Source of the DNA: Diphasiastrum complanatum
Taxonomy: Eukaryota; Streptophyta; Lycopodiopsida; Lycopodiales; Lycopodiaceae
Reading direction: 5' to 3'
DNA length: 64,000 nucleotides
NCBI GenBank assembly: GCA_029204225.1
Contig: CM055103.1
Span: 19,356,925 to 19,420,924, forward strand
Part shown: positions 50,993 to 62,586 of the stretch, in pieces
Numbering within the stretch: the first letter of the stretch is position 1
Layout: each line of letters opens with the position of its first letter
Notes under the pieces: generated by a model
What the model was told of the DNA's origin: nothing
Database searches by the model: none
What the model saw: only the letters and a program-made list of their open reading frames with translations
Translations under genes and position numbers: made by a program

Positions 50993-51425
50993 CTATTCTT
51001 TAGACTTCAAAGCAACTTCATTACAAAATTTGGCAAATGAAGTACAAAATGTACCTCCCTCTCCAACTTGCCTTTCCTTGTCCACAAAAATGAGTATTGA
51101 TAGCTCCATCTTTGTTCTTGTGGCTCTCCTTGGAATAATTGGAGCTCTCATATTTTGCTCCTCCTCTTGATCAAGCTCCTCCTTGATCTCAAAAGGATGT
51201 GTTGTCTTTGTGATTGAACTTGAAAAAGGTAGCTTGTGTGTCTTAGTCAAGGCACAAGCTTCCCTCCTTTGCCAACTCAAGGGGATGTGTTGTCTTTGTG
51301 ATTGAACTTGAAAAGGTAGCTTGTGTGTCTTAGCCAAGGCACAAGCTTCACATATTCTTTCCTCCTTTGCGAAAGATCTTGGAAGGCCAAGAGCAAGCTC
51401 CTCCTTGCACATGGCTTCCATAGAC
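50993..51425 (-). pseudogene. Copia integrase zinc region with an internal tandem duplication
   Basis: EAMCKEELALGLPRSFAKEE then CEACALAKTHKLPF, which appears twice (the second reads EACALTKTHKLPF). The duplicated DNA is about 96 bp (51190-51350), one frameless repeat of GTAGCTTGTGTGTCTTAG(T/C)C. The integrase core is missing. Confidence 0.8.
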
Positions 51426-51775
51426 TTGGTGTTGCTTTATGGTGTTAGTACTGTATTTTACTTTTCAGCTATACTTTACCTTGTTGGATTATGAATAAAG
51501 ACTTCAAAAGGTTTCAGTCTTGCTTTGTCAAGAGGAACTAAGTGCAGTATTGTATCTCTCTCTATGCATCCTGGTGGTGTAAATCCGACTGTTCCTTGGT
51601 TGGAATAGTGTTGAAACCTTTACCTTTTATCCGATTCATAAGCTAACAAAGGTCTGTTTTTATGGTTTAGTCCATAGGATGGTTTCAGGATGCTGCCTCT
51701 TTGGGTTATAGGGAGCCCCTTCCTCCGCCTAACTACTTTGTTCAGACACCAATTTGTTGTATGAAAAAGGCCATG
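51426..51775 (+). repeat. Insertion of about 340 bp holding the GYREPLPPPN segment
   Basis: It breaks a copia integrase between WHKSLGHM (51790 side) and EAMCKEEL (51421 side). The plus strand encodes LGYREPLPPPNYFVQTPICC near 51700-51770, closely like the peptide at 1092-1160. The rest shows no homology that I can identify. Confidence 0.55.
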
Positions 51776-52348
51776 TGACCAAGGCTCTTGTGCCACAAAT
51801 CAAATGTGGTCATTTTTCTCTCCTCGACTACCATCACAAACTGGTTAGGATCAGCAAAAGCATCGAGCTTAAATAACCTCCCAAACCTTGTTCCCCTTGC
51901 TATGATCTTTTCCATCTTTCTTGATGTTGCATACATTAGTAGAGAATTCCACGATAAAAGCATGATCTAAATGTTGGCCAACACTAAGCAAATTCTTACT
52001 TATGCTAGGAATGAAGACAACACCATCTATCTTAGTCTTCTTGGAAGATCCTAAGCATAAGGGAATAGATCCCACACCTTCTATCTTACATTCATTATCA
52101 TTTGCTGTATAGATGGACTTTATAGGTCCTTCATAGAGTGTGAGTTGAGAAAAATACTCCCTTTTACTCGACATGTGGGAGCTAGCCCCACTATCAATCC
52201 ACCAAAGATCTTCACATTTGACATTTAATGATGAAAAAGTTGACATCATGAGCGAGACCTCATGCGAACTCTCTTTCTCCTCTTGTCCAATGTTGGCTTG
52301 GCTTTGTGCTTGCTTTCTCTTGAAGCATTCCGAGGCATGGTGTCCCAT
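51776..52348 (-). pseudogene. Copia protease and gag C-terminus
   Basis: From the right: knuckle remnant MGHHASECFKRKQAQSQANI, then WWIDSGASSHMSSKREYFSQ (protease DSGAS), IYTANDNECKIEGVGSIPLC, VVFIPSISKNLLSVGQHLDH, and MTTFDLWHKSLGHM before the insertion. This is the same lineage as the complete copia at 11642-17001 (YTASDKECKIDGIGSIPSCL there). Confidence 0.9.
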
Positions 52349-53113
52349 TTTGCAACAATAGTAGCATTTTTACCTTGAATTTGTCCTTCTTGGGCTTGAC
52401 TTGGCTTGATGATGATGTAGATCCTTGATGATCTCCATCCTTTGCTTGCTCCATTTTTAAAGCTCCTCCATTGCTCTTTGCTTTTCCTTGGCTCTTGAAA
52501 AATAAGGTTTTGTCATCACCATCAATGATGGAGAGCTTCTCCACCCTTGTTTTGATGTGAGCCTTCCTACTTTCCTCAGCCATCAACACAGTTTGAAGGT
52601 CTACAAGTGTAGGCAATTTTTCCATTATAGCATAGCTTTGGACAAGGTTAGCAAAATCACTACTTAAGCCATTCATAACAACTTACACAAGCTCACTCTC
52701 CTTGATAGGGTCACCAATATAGGCAAGCTCTTTGTTCAAATCCTTTACTCTCAAAACAAATTAATGTCCACTCTCATTCTTCCCTTGAAAGCATTGAAGA
52801 ACTTGATTCTAGAGGGAAAGCAATCTTGATGTGTTCTTGGATTCATAGATCTGTTGAAGAGTCTCCCAAGCCTCTTGGGCTGAGGTACATGGTCCTACTT
52901 GAGCAAATCATTTGCAACATTCATCTTAATACAATGGAGTGCAATCTTGCATCTCTTTTTGTATTTAGTTGCTCCTTGTGGATGGATTGGCTCATCTTCC
53001 TCTCCATTCACTATATCCATCAAATCTTGCAAAACAAGAATGGATTCCATGCTTAACTTCCAAATTGAATGATTGGAAAAGTTCAATCTATCACTAGAAC
53101 CCATAGACGCCAT
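52260..53113 (-). pseudogene. Copia gag
   Basis: ATG at 53113: MASMGSSDRLNFSNHSIWKL, SMESILVLQDLMDIVNGEED, KIALHCIKMNVANDLLK. After shifts (52676-52260) NGLSSDFANLVQSYAIMEKL and LQTVLMAEESRKAHIKTR. A sister of the gag at 15553-15197. Confidence 0.9.
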
Positions 53114-53519
53114 CTTCTACAATAAGGAGATAGATTCAATAAAACAAGATAGATTGAAAAAGTTTTGATCAAAATCAGTTATCTCGCTCTCTTAGGGACT
53201 TGAGAAAAATCACACTTTGATTTCTCAACAAGATCTATGATGATCTTGAGCTTCATCAATCTTCTAGATCCAAACCTAGTTCAAATTACTGATAAATTTC
53301 AAAACTAGTCTCCTCCTTCATCCAAACTTTAAAAGGATGAATCAACTTATATTGAACCAAAATCACTTTAGAGCACACAAATGCCTCACAAATAAAACTC
53401 TATGAATTCGGGTTGAGACATAATCCAAATCTATCAAAATCTGAGCCAAATAGAAATGTAGTTTTTATTAGTTTTGCATTCCAAGATCAAAAATCATCAA
53501 AGCCTTGTAGGCCTTTATT
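53114..53519 (-). other. Leader of the copia gag, non-coding
   Basis: Corresponds in position to 15554-16135 of the complete copia. No primer site is visible because the right part is replaced. Confidence 0.45.
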
Positions 53520-53611
53520 GTCAAATATGAACCTATCTCTAAGTTAGATTTCAACTTGGCCTCAAAATTGCCAAATGAAAAAACAAAAACAAACTAGTTG
53601 ACAATTTTTTA
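53520..53611. repeat. 3' piece of the dispersed TGCACC...TCACA repeat
   Basis: AACTTGGCCTCAAAATTGCC, AAACTAGTTGACAATTTTTTACA. Diverged. Confidence 0.55.
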
Positions 53612-54055
53612 CACTTATTGTTCAAAAGCCTTTATGGGCTCAAGCAAGCCCCAAGGTCTTGGTATGCAAGGCTAAATTCATATCTCTTATCACTTGGATT
53701 GAATCTAAGTGCCTATGATCCATCTTTGTACATAAAGTTTGTAAATAACAATCTTGTTATTCTCATCATATATGTAGATGATATCATCTTGTGTGGAAAT
53801 TGCGTGAAACCTGTTGATGAGACAAAAATTGCTCTTGGTAGTATATAAAAAATGCAAGATCTAGGTGAGCTTCACTACATCTTAGGCCTAGAAGTAGATC
53901 TTTTTCAAGATCATGCATTTATTAGTCAATCTAGATATGCTCTTTCCATGCATAAGAAATTTCATATGGAAAATTGTAAGAGCATAGATACTCCTATGGA
54001 GCATGTTGTAAAAGATCATATCAAAGGGGATGAAAGATCAAAAGGTGTCTTATAG
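53612..54055 (+). pseudogene. Copia reverse transcriptase fragment
   Basis: KSLYGLKQAPRSWYARLNSY, YDPSLYIKFVNNNLVILIIY with the active site YVDDIILCG, one stop at 53848, then MQDLGELHYILGLEVDLFQD, ISQSRYALSMHKKFHMENCK, DTPMEHV. Ends abruptly at 54055. Confidence 0.92.
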
Positions 54056-54567
54056 GACCTCAAGAAGCATAAGAATGACCTATTCAACCTCTCAAAAGGC
54101 TTATTCACTTTCCTAAAGAGTGGTGGCATTCAATTCTACAAGAAAATCTCTCCTAGGTGACTTGTACTCCAAATTGTAAATCACCAAGACTTTCTAATTT
54201 GGTTTCCTTGAATGAAAGTTACTCAATCCTTGTTTATGAAGCTATAACTCAGCAAATCATATCCCATTTGATCTATTTTCATCAAAATGAAACCAAATTT
54301 GAAGGTACTATCCCTAGATTATCAACTAGTAGCAAGGGCAATACTACTCAAAATCTAGGATTCGGAAGCTTGAAAAAAATCAAATCTAAAGCTCACTTTT
54401 GATGAGGCTCTAATACCGTGAAAAAATTTATAGCAAAATGAATCCCAATTATTGCTAAAAGTGATGGAGAATGCACATTTGATTGATCAAGATCCAAACT
54501 ATGAGCTAGAAACAAAACTAGTTACCAATACTAGCTTATCTTGGCATTTAACTCCACAAATGCTTCT
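54056..54567. other. Spacer without recognisable gene
   Basis: No coding signal. Confidence 0.4.
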
Positions 54568-54650
54568 TGGTTTCCAAGGGAGGCTCGAACTTGGGACCAA
54601 TGAAACTTTGGATGCCAAGCTAACCAACTCAACCAACCCCCTTGGGTTTT
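54568..54650 (-). repeat. tRNA-derived SINE-like head, copy 2
   Basis: Minus: GGTTGGTTGAGTTGGTTAGC (A-box) and CCCAAGTTCGAGCCTCCC (B-box GTTCGAGCC). About 85% like the copy at 41688. The homology extends a little past the B-box (TTGGAAACCAA). Confidence 0.72.
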
Positions 54651-56175
54651 AACTCCACAAATGGCACATAGATTTGATCAAACACTCCACAAAAAAGTCC
54701 AATAAGCTTCAAGGACCTATAATCAACCTTAGTACCTTCCAAACAATGCATTAAATGCATAAGATCACTCACATATGGTAGTTTTAACTTGTCACACAAT
54801 GACAATGTCAAGGAAAGTGAAAGATATCGATTTTTCATCATCAACTATGACAAAATCTCATAGATATATATACATATCCATCTCAGATTTAGGGAACCCT
54901 AGCATTGACCTCAAGATCTCGAGATTCATCAACAAGATAAAACTTGCTAAAAATAGTCCTGCATTCTCTCTACAATGCTAATGTGCATTTTGTACGCATT
55001 AGAAAATATGCCAATAGACCTCATGTGAGGAATTTACATGATTAGGCATAGGGCTAAGCATCTATACACGTGGCATGTGCCACATCATCACTTACAAGTG
55101 GAATTACAACAAATAGTCAAGCTAGAGTTGTGAAATTTCAACAAATAGACTCTAACATCTTGCAAAAACAAAAAAATTCTCAAGTATAGATGAGTAGTTA
55201 CATCTTGGGTCTCATACATATTGATGTGAGCATCCCAAGCTTGTTTCAATGTTTCGCAGCTGCTTATATGTGATATTTGTAAATTCTTAATATTAAATCT
55301 ATTATAAACAATGCACGAGCCTAGAAAAATGTTTGAGTGATCGATAATGTACTAGGCATCTGCGTAAAAATATGTCAATCTCATCATTGCCCCATCTGCT
55401 ATGTCTACGTGCAATTATATAGATGATCAATCAAGCTTAGTTGGTTAGTGATAGATACTCCAAGTGTTCTTAATGTAGCTTACAAGAACCACTAAGCGGA
55501 GCATGCAATACAATTAACATGCAAACTACACAGTCCTAGTTAAAAAAACTGAGTAGGGTCGAAAGTCCGACGAACATATTTGAGGTCGTGAAGGATCGAA
55601 ATAGAGTCGAACTTATTTGGAGTCGTGAAAGAGTCGAGTTTATCAAATGTCATGAAAGGTCAAATTTGACTGTCCCCTCAAGTTGATTCAAGTTGACGTC
55701 GATTCAGCAATCCCTTGAATAATGTTCGAGTCGAGATGGTTCACACATTCATTCAAATATTATTTGATTCGAGACAATTGATTGTGTAAACTTCCATGTA
55801 TTTCTATAAGTCCTTTGTCCACAACAAGTCTTTGTATAAAATACTAAGTTTGGGACATTGTCGTGGAAACCTGAAATAAAAATGACTAGTAATATATTGT
55901 GCAACTGGATCAAATGAGATTTGAAGTGGAATTAAAATTCTAACACCTAAAACTCTTGCTCATCTTGTTTGAAACATGTATGTTGCAAATGGCAATTTCA
56001 GCATCATGTTTTTCTCTTTGACTCTTTGGATGGTCTATGCAAAGAGGCCGTTGTAGTACATGGCCCTCTTGCATTGGAGCTTCTACTTTGTAGGGATGCC
56101 TTCGTCTAATTCATTATTGACCTACATGATTCTACCTATTGTGCCTTTGTTGTTCTTCCTATCCTTTCCCAGGAA
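54651..56175. other. Gene-free stretch
   Basis: AT-rich. Around 55555-55660 the words GTCGAA and GGTCGTGAA recur (GAGTCGTGAAAGAGTCGAG). No coding signal. Confidence 0.45.
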
Positions 56176-56179
56176 ATTT

Positions 56180-56640
56180 TCATTGAGGATTCATTTTCCA
56201 ACTGTTCAGATTTGACCATGAGGTATTGACTTTCAGCATGAAAATTTTGTTTGGCACTAACTTATGTTGCTTGTTGGGCTTTTGAGGTGGCCCACTAGGT
56301 CCTTCTGCCATGTTATTTTTGCATCCATTTGTTGTAGATAGACCTAGAGAGCTTGGATTTGGCAATTTCTCTCATTTTGCTCACTCTTCAACTTTTCCAT
56401 TCCATTTGCTAAAGCTAGACCTATGTTTAGTTAGTGAACTAACTCTTTGAGTTGTATGACATATTGGCATAGAGTTTCACTCAGCTCTTGTTCCATAGTG
56501 GTTGATGAGAACATCAGGCTATTGACATTGTATTTGGCTCCAAATTCTCTTAGAAATAATTGATATAGTTCGTCCAAAGTGTTGATAGATGCCCTAGGTG
56601 AATTGGAATACCATTTCCTATCGACACCCACCGGAGTTGT
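56180..56640 (-). pseudogene. Gypsy-type gag (capsid) fragment
   Basis: GVDRKWYSNSPRASINTLDE, LYQLFLREFGAKYNVN, MEQELSETLCQYVIQLKELV: the W..L..SI.s...L...F...F and Q...E.L..Y..R pattern of retrotransposon gag. A stop follows, then a Gln/Glu-rich stretch. No neighbouring pol. Confidence 0.7.
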
Positions 56641-57832
56641 CAGAAATAAACATCATTCGATGTGCAAGGTTCATGATTCGCTTGTTTTCTATAGATTCAT
56701 CATCCTTAGTCTTGGTCTAGGGAGAGGGTTCAATATCTTCCATCCTCGGCCCATCTGATCAATGTACTCTAGGTCTCTCATTGCATTCAATCGTGGAAAG
56801 TATGCCAATTTGAATATCTCGTATATATTCCAAGTTAATATGAAGAGGGGTAGGCATCGCATCAGTTGTAGTGTGACTTTCTATGCTTGTATCCAAGTCA
56901 GAATCACTCTTTTCATAGTTTTCGATATGCTCAGATCAAAATTCTAAAGGCATATGTCGTACACTCCAGTGTTGACTTTACACTCCAGAGTCCTTGCATA
57001 TGCAATTTGGATACATTCAAATAGTTAACATTTTTTGATAGTTTGATCAATGTTAAAAAAAAGCTCATTCTTGTGTAAGCAAGCAGTGAGGCCCAATATT
57101 CAGGGGAATCATAGATGCTGACTGCAGTTTGCTTAAATATCCCAGTTCAGTACCCCAAATGCCATTGCTGTTTCTCTTTAATACATAGAGCAAAGCATAT
57201 ATAGTTGCCTGACTGGAGGATGTACTTGTGGCCTCAAAATCTGATAATAAAAATAAAATCAAATAAGCACCCCACATTTTTTTTTCAAGGCGTGTTCTGT
57301 TCGGGAACAACGTTCTGGAATGCATTCGATTCCAGAACAGGCAACTAGGGTTAGGATGAGGACACAGTGGCCTCATTCTTTAAAAAGCAGAGTTATGCAT
57401 GTAATCTGAAAAATCTGTAAATGTCGCAAGCTCTTTGATTCTTGATTCTAAAACGTGACTTTTTACGATTGTTCATGCTAATAACAATTGCTCTCACATC
57501 CAAGTTTGATCTCTTGAGTTCTTAGGTGATAAGTTTGAGCAATGAACTTCATAGCTGTATTTGCTAGTTTGTATGCTGCATACTTCCCATTTGAAAACGA
57601 ACATTGAATATGTATTATTTCTGCTTTGTTGTGCAATGTATGCAGTTATTTGAATAGTGCGATAACTTTTCAGACTTCAGTACAAATGTTCCCTCTCTGG
57701 TGGTGCAATATTTCCCCATTCATTTCCCAAGGAGGGGTATCCCAAAACTATCTGATATTGACATAAACAGATTACATATACAAGAACCAGAAGCCTGGTT
57801 TCAACAAATTGTGAAAATCCTCCAATATGCAG
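56641..57832. other. Gene-free stretch; probable 3' flank of the methyltransferase-like gene
   Basis: No coding motif. The left part is intergenic. The right part, next to the stop codon at 57833, should hold the 3' untranslated region of the minus-strand gene. GTTCTGG..CCAGAAC near 57300-57350 is an inverted repeat. Confidence 0.5.
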
Positions 57833-58335
57833 TCACATTTGACATTGGAGTTCTACGAGTTCAATCGAGACTGAGAGTGAATATTCCTTGTGACATGGCA
57901 TAAAACTGAAAGCATCAATGAGCTTTGTGCACCTTAGGTTCCACTTGGCAACAAGATACTCTATCAACCGGTGTCCACTGGAAAGAATGGTGGTGTCAGA
58001 AACAAACAAATTTGCAGAATGTAGTCTAAAGACAAAATTGTGAACCAGCAATGGAACAGAAAGTAAGTACATATGTTGTGATAAAACTACAGTAGCTGAG
58101 AAATAGGTTAAACTCTGATAGAAAGAGGACGTTCAATACGTTCAGAGTGTACTTAAAATTTCACATTAACATTGAGAACAGAAGGTCAAGCGTCTCACAA
58201 TAATAGAAATTAATTTCCATGCTACATGGCCATGATTATGTAGCCATTACCTGCGGCGTTGGTAAGTTGTGATGAAAACAGCCTCAGGATCATCATGTAG
58301 CAGAAATGATACTGTCGCAAACAGGTCATCAAAAT
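57833..58335 (-). CDS. Methyltransferase-like host gene, last two exons
   Basis: Exon A (58335-58251) and exon B (57977-57833) are joined by a 273-bp intron with GT...AG ends. Exon A has a good acceptor (TATCTTGTTGCAG). The joined peptide reads DFDDLFATVSFLLHDDPEAV, FITTYQRRSGHRLIEYLVAK, WNLRCTKLIDAFSFMPCHKE, and ends ELQCQM-stop. The splice creates the Ser codon AG|T exactly. The FITTYxxRSGHxLIE and KWxLKC.KLxDxFSF text resembles the C-terminal part of plant methyltransferase-family (Methyltransf_16/EEF2KMT-like) proteins from memory. No disabling change is seen in these exons. The upstream exons with the SAM-binding fold are not found to the right, where a gypsy element begins at about 58640, so the gene may be cut or its exons lie beyond that element. 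Confidence 0.75.
57978..58250 (-). other. Intron of the methyltransferase-like gene
   Basis: Donor GTAATGGCTAC and acceptor TTCTTTCCAG, phase 2. T-rich near the acceptor. Confidence 0.75.
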
Positions 58336-58985
58336 CTGCAACAAGATAGGTGTAGACCTTTCAAACACAGCAAAACTAGCAAATGTCAGATTGAACTTTT
58401 GCTAGATGCACAATATATAGGACATCACAAGAACCAGATGCTCATGTAACATTTACAGTGATCTCAGGAGGAACAACGTTCTACAAAAGTTAGATTATCC
58501 AAGCTTCTAAAGATTTGACATTATGTGAATGAAATGACAATCCCACACATAAATAAGGCAAACAAGACGATTCCCTTTTAGTTTTTGATGTTTCCTGCAA
58601 GCAAAAACTATGCTGCTATTCATGCAAGAAGCCCTTGTTGTGCATAAGCAAGCCTAAGGGCCCTTTTTATTCATATACTGGCCTCGGGCCTTATTTGGTC
58701 ATATTTTTAGGACTTGGTCACGTTGATTTGGAGTGGGGGTCCTCCTATTGGGAGGGCGCACTATTTTCCCTCCAAATCCTTTTCCCTCCCTTTTTTGAAT
58801 CCTCTATTTGATTCAGGGAGAGGGTAAAAGTAGGGCAGCATTGTATTCCTTTATTCAGTTTATGATGATTGCTCCTCTTTAGCCTCCTTAAGCATTCTCT
58901 CTTCCTGCTTTCTAGCTTAAGTCCTGCTTTCTAGCATAGCTAGTGAACCTTAGCTTGTAACTTAGTATCAGAGCACTTTCCTACA

Positions 58986-59256
58986 GATTTGGTGGTGGCT
59001 GTCCAGCGCCCTACTACCCATCACTTTCATCGATTTTCTCCGCCATTTTTTGCAGATTGGTGGTGGCTGTCCAGCGCCCTACTACCCATCACTTTCATCG
59101 ATTTTCTCCGCCATTTTCTACAGATTGGTGGTGGCTGTCCAGCGCCCTACTACCCATCACTTTCGACGATTTCTTCATCATTTTTTTGCAGCTTTGGTGG
59201 AGGCTGTCCAGCGCCCTGCTAACCCATCACTTTCGTCGATTTTTTTTTTCGACAAC
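58986..59256. repeat. About 68-bp tandem repeat, four units
   Basis: Units contain GGTGGTGGCTGTCCAGCGCC, CTACTACCCATCACTTTC and GATTTTCTCCGCCATTTT. The last unit is more diverged. They lie in the leader of the gypsy element, so the open frames here are not genes. Confidence 0.93.
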
Positions 59257-59867
59257 TTTTCATTGTTTTTGCAGATTTGATAGCTGCTGTCTAGCGCCCT
59301 ACTACTTGGCGCCTTACTTCAGCACCCTTTCCAGCCTATTTTTCAGCATATTGTGGATCTTGGTAGTTGATACTCAACATCCTATTATCTCACCATTCTC
59401 GACAGATTTCTCCATCGACTTGCTGCTCAGTTTGCTGAGTATTTGACGGCTGTCTAGCGCCCTCTTTCAGCACTTTTTTCAATTTATTTGGTGCGAGTTG
59501 AGGATCCGGATTGGTGGCTGGTTGGCGCATTTATTTTGTCATATCTTCAGCTTTTACCTCTCTTTGTTGGCACTTCCGATTGGACGACGGATCAGCACCC
59601 ACCCAGGTATTGCTTGCGCCCATTTGCACTCCCTTTTTGCACCTACTTGCTCTCTATTTGCTCACATACTGCTCTTTTTCATATGTGCTGCCTCACACCC
59701 TCCTCCTTCCTTTTTTCCATTTTGTTAGAACCCTTCTACTTATTGGCCTTGCACATTTGCTATCCATTACTCTACTTTCTCAGCCCCTTATTTTCTGCTT
59801 CTTATCCATCTTGATTGGCTGTTTATGTGCCCTCTCCCTCGGGTTTTTGTCTCTTCCTTAGTCCCTA
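59257..59867 (+). other. Leader of the gypsy element
   Basis: T/C-rich sequence with further single copies of GGCTGTCTAGCGCCC (59287, 59448). No coding. Confidence 0.5.
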
Positions 59868-60985
59868 TGGCGACTTCTTCATCAAAAGACCCACCACAGA
59901 GCTCTTTAGATGAGCGTTTTACACATATTGATGACCAAATGGATCATCTTGAGAGTCGTATTGATCGTGTTCTTTCTAGCCTTGAGACTATCCTACCACG
60001 AGGGAATACCACCCCCCCAAACATTCTTCATCATCCTGGTAAAGCACCTTTATTTCATATTTTGAGTACGCATGCTCCTGCTCCATCTCCATCTTCGGGA
60101 GGTGCTTTTGGTAGTACGTTTGGTTTCCCTTCATATAGTGCTAGTCCTTATGGGTCTCCTTTCGGGTCTTCTGTACCACCACCTGGATTTCCCTCCTTGG
60201 AAAATTGGTTCTCTAAATTAGAGACCTATTTTCTTATGTATCCCAAGACTGACACCCAGAAAGTGCAATTGGCGGCATTACATTTAGATGGTCAAGCTCA
60301 GACTTGGTGGCGTGTCTATCGCTCTGAGCCTACTCGAGAGGGGTTACATATATGGCCTACTTTTCGTCATGATCTTCGTATGGCTATGATTGACCCACAG
60401 TGGTTGGTTCGCCAACGTGATCTGTTTTGTAGCCTTCGCCATACTAGTAATTTGATTGCTTATATTGATTAGTTTACTGAGCTTTCCTACCTTTTTACTG
60501 ATCTTCATCCTACGAAGCTTATTTCACGTTTTATTGCCGGTCTTAGAGGCTCCTTACGATATGATGTTTCCTCTTTTCGGCCTCCTACTCTCTCAGATGC
60601 TATCTCCTTGGCTACTACCTTGCAGCATAAGTATCCTGAGTTGTCCACTTCTCGTTTTTCTCGCTCTCTTTCCACTGCTTCTCCTACTTTGGCTTCTTCT
60701 ACTACCGTTCCTCCTCGCCCTTCTACACCCCGTCCTGCCTTTGTTCGTCGTTATTCAGCCGCAGAGTTCGCTGAGATTCAGCAGAAGCGCCTCTGTTATC
60801 GCTGTAAAAGTCCAGATCATCTAGCCCGTGATTGTCGACAGTCTCCTGGTCCTCCTACCGCTGTTTTTTACCATGAGGCTCTTACTGCTGATGATTCTGA
60901 TGTTTATATCCAGATTCCTGATACTCCTGACCCACATTCTGTTGATGAGCCGGCTGACCCACTTCCTGATGATCCTGCTTCTGTC
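59868..60985 (+). pseudogene. Gypsy gag
   Basis: ATG at 59868: MATSSSKDPPQSSLDERFTH, a short coiled coil (MDHLESRIDRVLSSLETI), a Ser/Pro/Gly stretch, then the capsid domain LENWFSKLETYFLMYPKTDT, VQLAALHLDGQAQTWWRVYR, RQRDLFCSLRHTSNLIAYID. One stop at 60472, after which coding resumes, with LTDLHPTKLISRFIAGLR-like text. The second half is FAEIQQKRLCYRCKSPDHLA with the knuckle C-x2-C-x4-H-x4-C, then RDCRQS. It passes into the protease. Confidence 0.9.
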
Positions 60986-60987
60986 GC

Positions 60988-62586
60988 TTGCCATGCACAG
61001 CTTATGCTACTTGGGCTGGGCGTCCTGGTCCTCATTCTATTCGGTTACGTGTTCGCATTTTGGGGCGAGAGTATATTGCTTTGGTGAATACTGGCAGTAC
61101 ACATTCATTTATTAGCAGTTACATTTCCACCAGGATTCATGCTACACCTATTTCTGCTACACAGTCTCTCAGTGTCGAGGTTGCTAGCTCACACTCTTTT
61201 ATCAGCTCTCAGATGTTTCAGGGCTTGGACTATAGCATTGGTGACTTCTCTGGACAGGCAGATTTCTATATTATTCCTCTGGAGCGCTATGACATTATTC
61301 TTGGTGCAGATTGGTTTTTGTCACTTGGTACTGTTGTTGTGGATCTTTCTCAGCAGACATCGTCTTTTACACATGCTGGTCGGCATCATTTACTTTCTGG
61401 TATTGACTCCCAGGGTGACTATCAGTTGGTTACCGAGAAGCAGTTTATGCGTAGCCTGCCAAAGGCTCAGAGTGCAGCTCTTCTTATCATTCAAAGTACA
61501 TCAGTTGCTGCTCCTCTTGCTCCATTCATGGGTCCTCTTCCTCAGGCAATTTCTGACTTAATGCATCGGTATTCTATTGTCTTTTCAGAACCTACGTCTC
61601 TGCCACCATTACGAGATGTCACCCACCATATTGATCTTATTCCTGGTGCTACCCCACCTTCTTGTGCTCCATATCGTATGTCTAAAGATGAACGTGATGA
61701 GGTTCAGCTCCAAATTGCTTCCCTTTTACGTCAGGGCCTCATTGTTCCTAGCCATAGTCCCTTTGGTGCTCCTGTCCTCCTTGTTGCCAAAAAAGATGGA
61801 ACCAAACGCCTTTGCATTGACTATCATGCCTTAAACAAGCTAACTATCCGTAATCAATATCCTATACCTCATATGGATGACCTTTTTGATCAGCTTGGCA
61901 CTTCTTCCACCTTTTCCAAAATCGACCTACGTTCTGGATACTACCAAATTAGGATGCGTCCTTCTGATGAGCATAAGACTGCATTTCGTACTCATTTAGG
62001 TTTGTATGAGTTTCGTGTTCTTCCATTTGGTGTTCAGAATGGTCCACCAACATTTCAGAATGCTATGAATAATATTTTACGTCCTCTTCTAGGTGTTTGT
62101 GTCTTAGTTTATTTTGATGACATTCTTGTTTTTAGTACTTCTTTGTCTGATCATGTGAAACATCTATCATCTGTGTTTGAATTACTTGTTAAGCATCAAA
62201 TGTTCGCCAAATTGTCCAAATGTTCTTTTGTCGTGGCTGAAATCGAATTTTTGGGTTTTCTTATTTGTGGTGGACGTATTCGTCTTGATCCTCGAAAAGT
62301 TCAGGCTATTGAGAATTGGCCTGTCCCAACCGATGTTCATTTTGTTCGTATGTTTTTAGGTATGGCTACCCATCTTCGTCGTCCTATTAAGTATTTTGCC
62401 ACTGTGGCTGCTCCGATTCATTCGTTACTTAAGAAGTCTCATACCTTTGTTTGGACTTCTAAGTGTCAAACTGCTTTTGATGCTTTACGTCATGCCATTG
62501 TTTCTGCTACTGTTATGTGTCTCCCCCAGTTTGATCAGCGTTTTATTGTTGAGACTGATGCTAGTGCTATTGGTTAGGCGCTCTTC
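60988..62586 (+). pseudogene. Gypsy protease, reverse transcriptase and RNase H start
   Basis: Open from 60988 to a stop at 62577. VNTGSTHSFISSYISTRI is the protease box (usual form DTGAxxNFIS, here NTGS). DIILGADWFLSLGTV is its second strand. Then reverse transcriptase: KKDGTKRLCIDYHALNKLTI, FSKIDLRSGYYQIRMRPSDE, FRVLPFGVQNGPPTFQNAMN, VLVYFDDILVFS (active site FDD), FAKLSKCSFVVAEIEFLGFL. RNase H begins FIVETDASAIG. The long frame suggests a fairly young element. The protease Asn for Asp change and the TAG stop at 62575 would disable it. Confidence 0.92.

Larger units (their letters stand above)
58637..62586 (+). mobile_element. Ty3-gypsy element, truncated after reverse transcriptase/RNase H start
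   Basis: 5' region with primer-like TAGTATCAGAGCAC near 58965, tandem repeats, gag with knuckle, protease, reverse transcriptase and the start of RNase H in the order expected for gypsy. It stops in RNase H where an LTR element begins at 62587, leaving the rest beyond. The LTR start near 58637 (TGTTGTGCATAAG) is inferred. Confidence 0.85.

Noticed and set aside
58989-59446. Several open frames over the 68-bp repeats
   Set aside because: Repeat-driven frames in an untranslated leader.
60456-60824. Leu-rich 122-codon frame that looks like a membrane protein
   Set aside because: Out-of-frame shadow of the gypsy gag, caused by T-rich codons.
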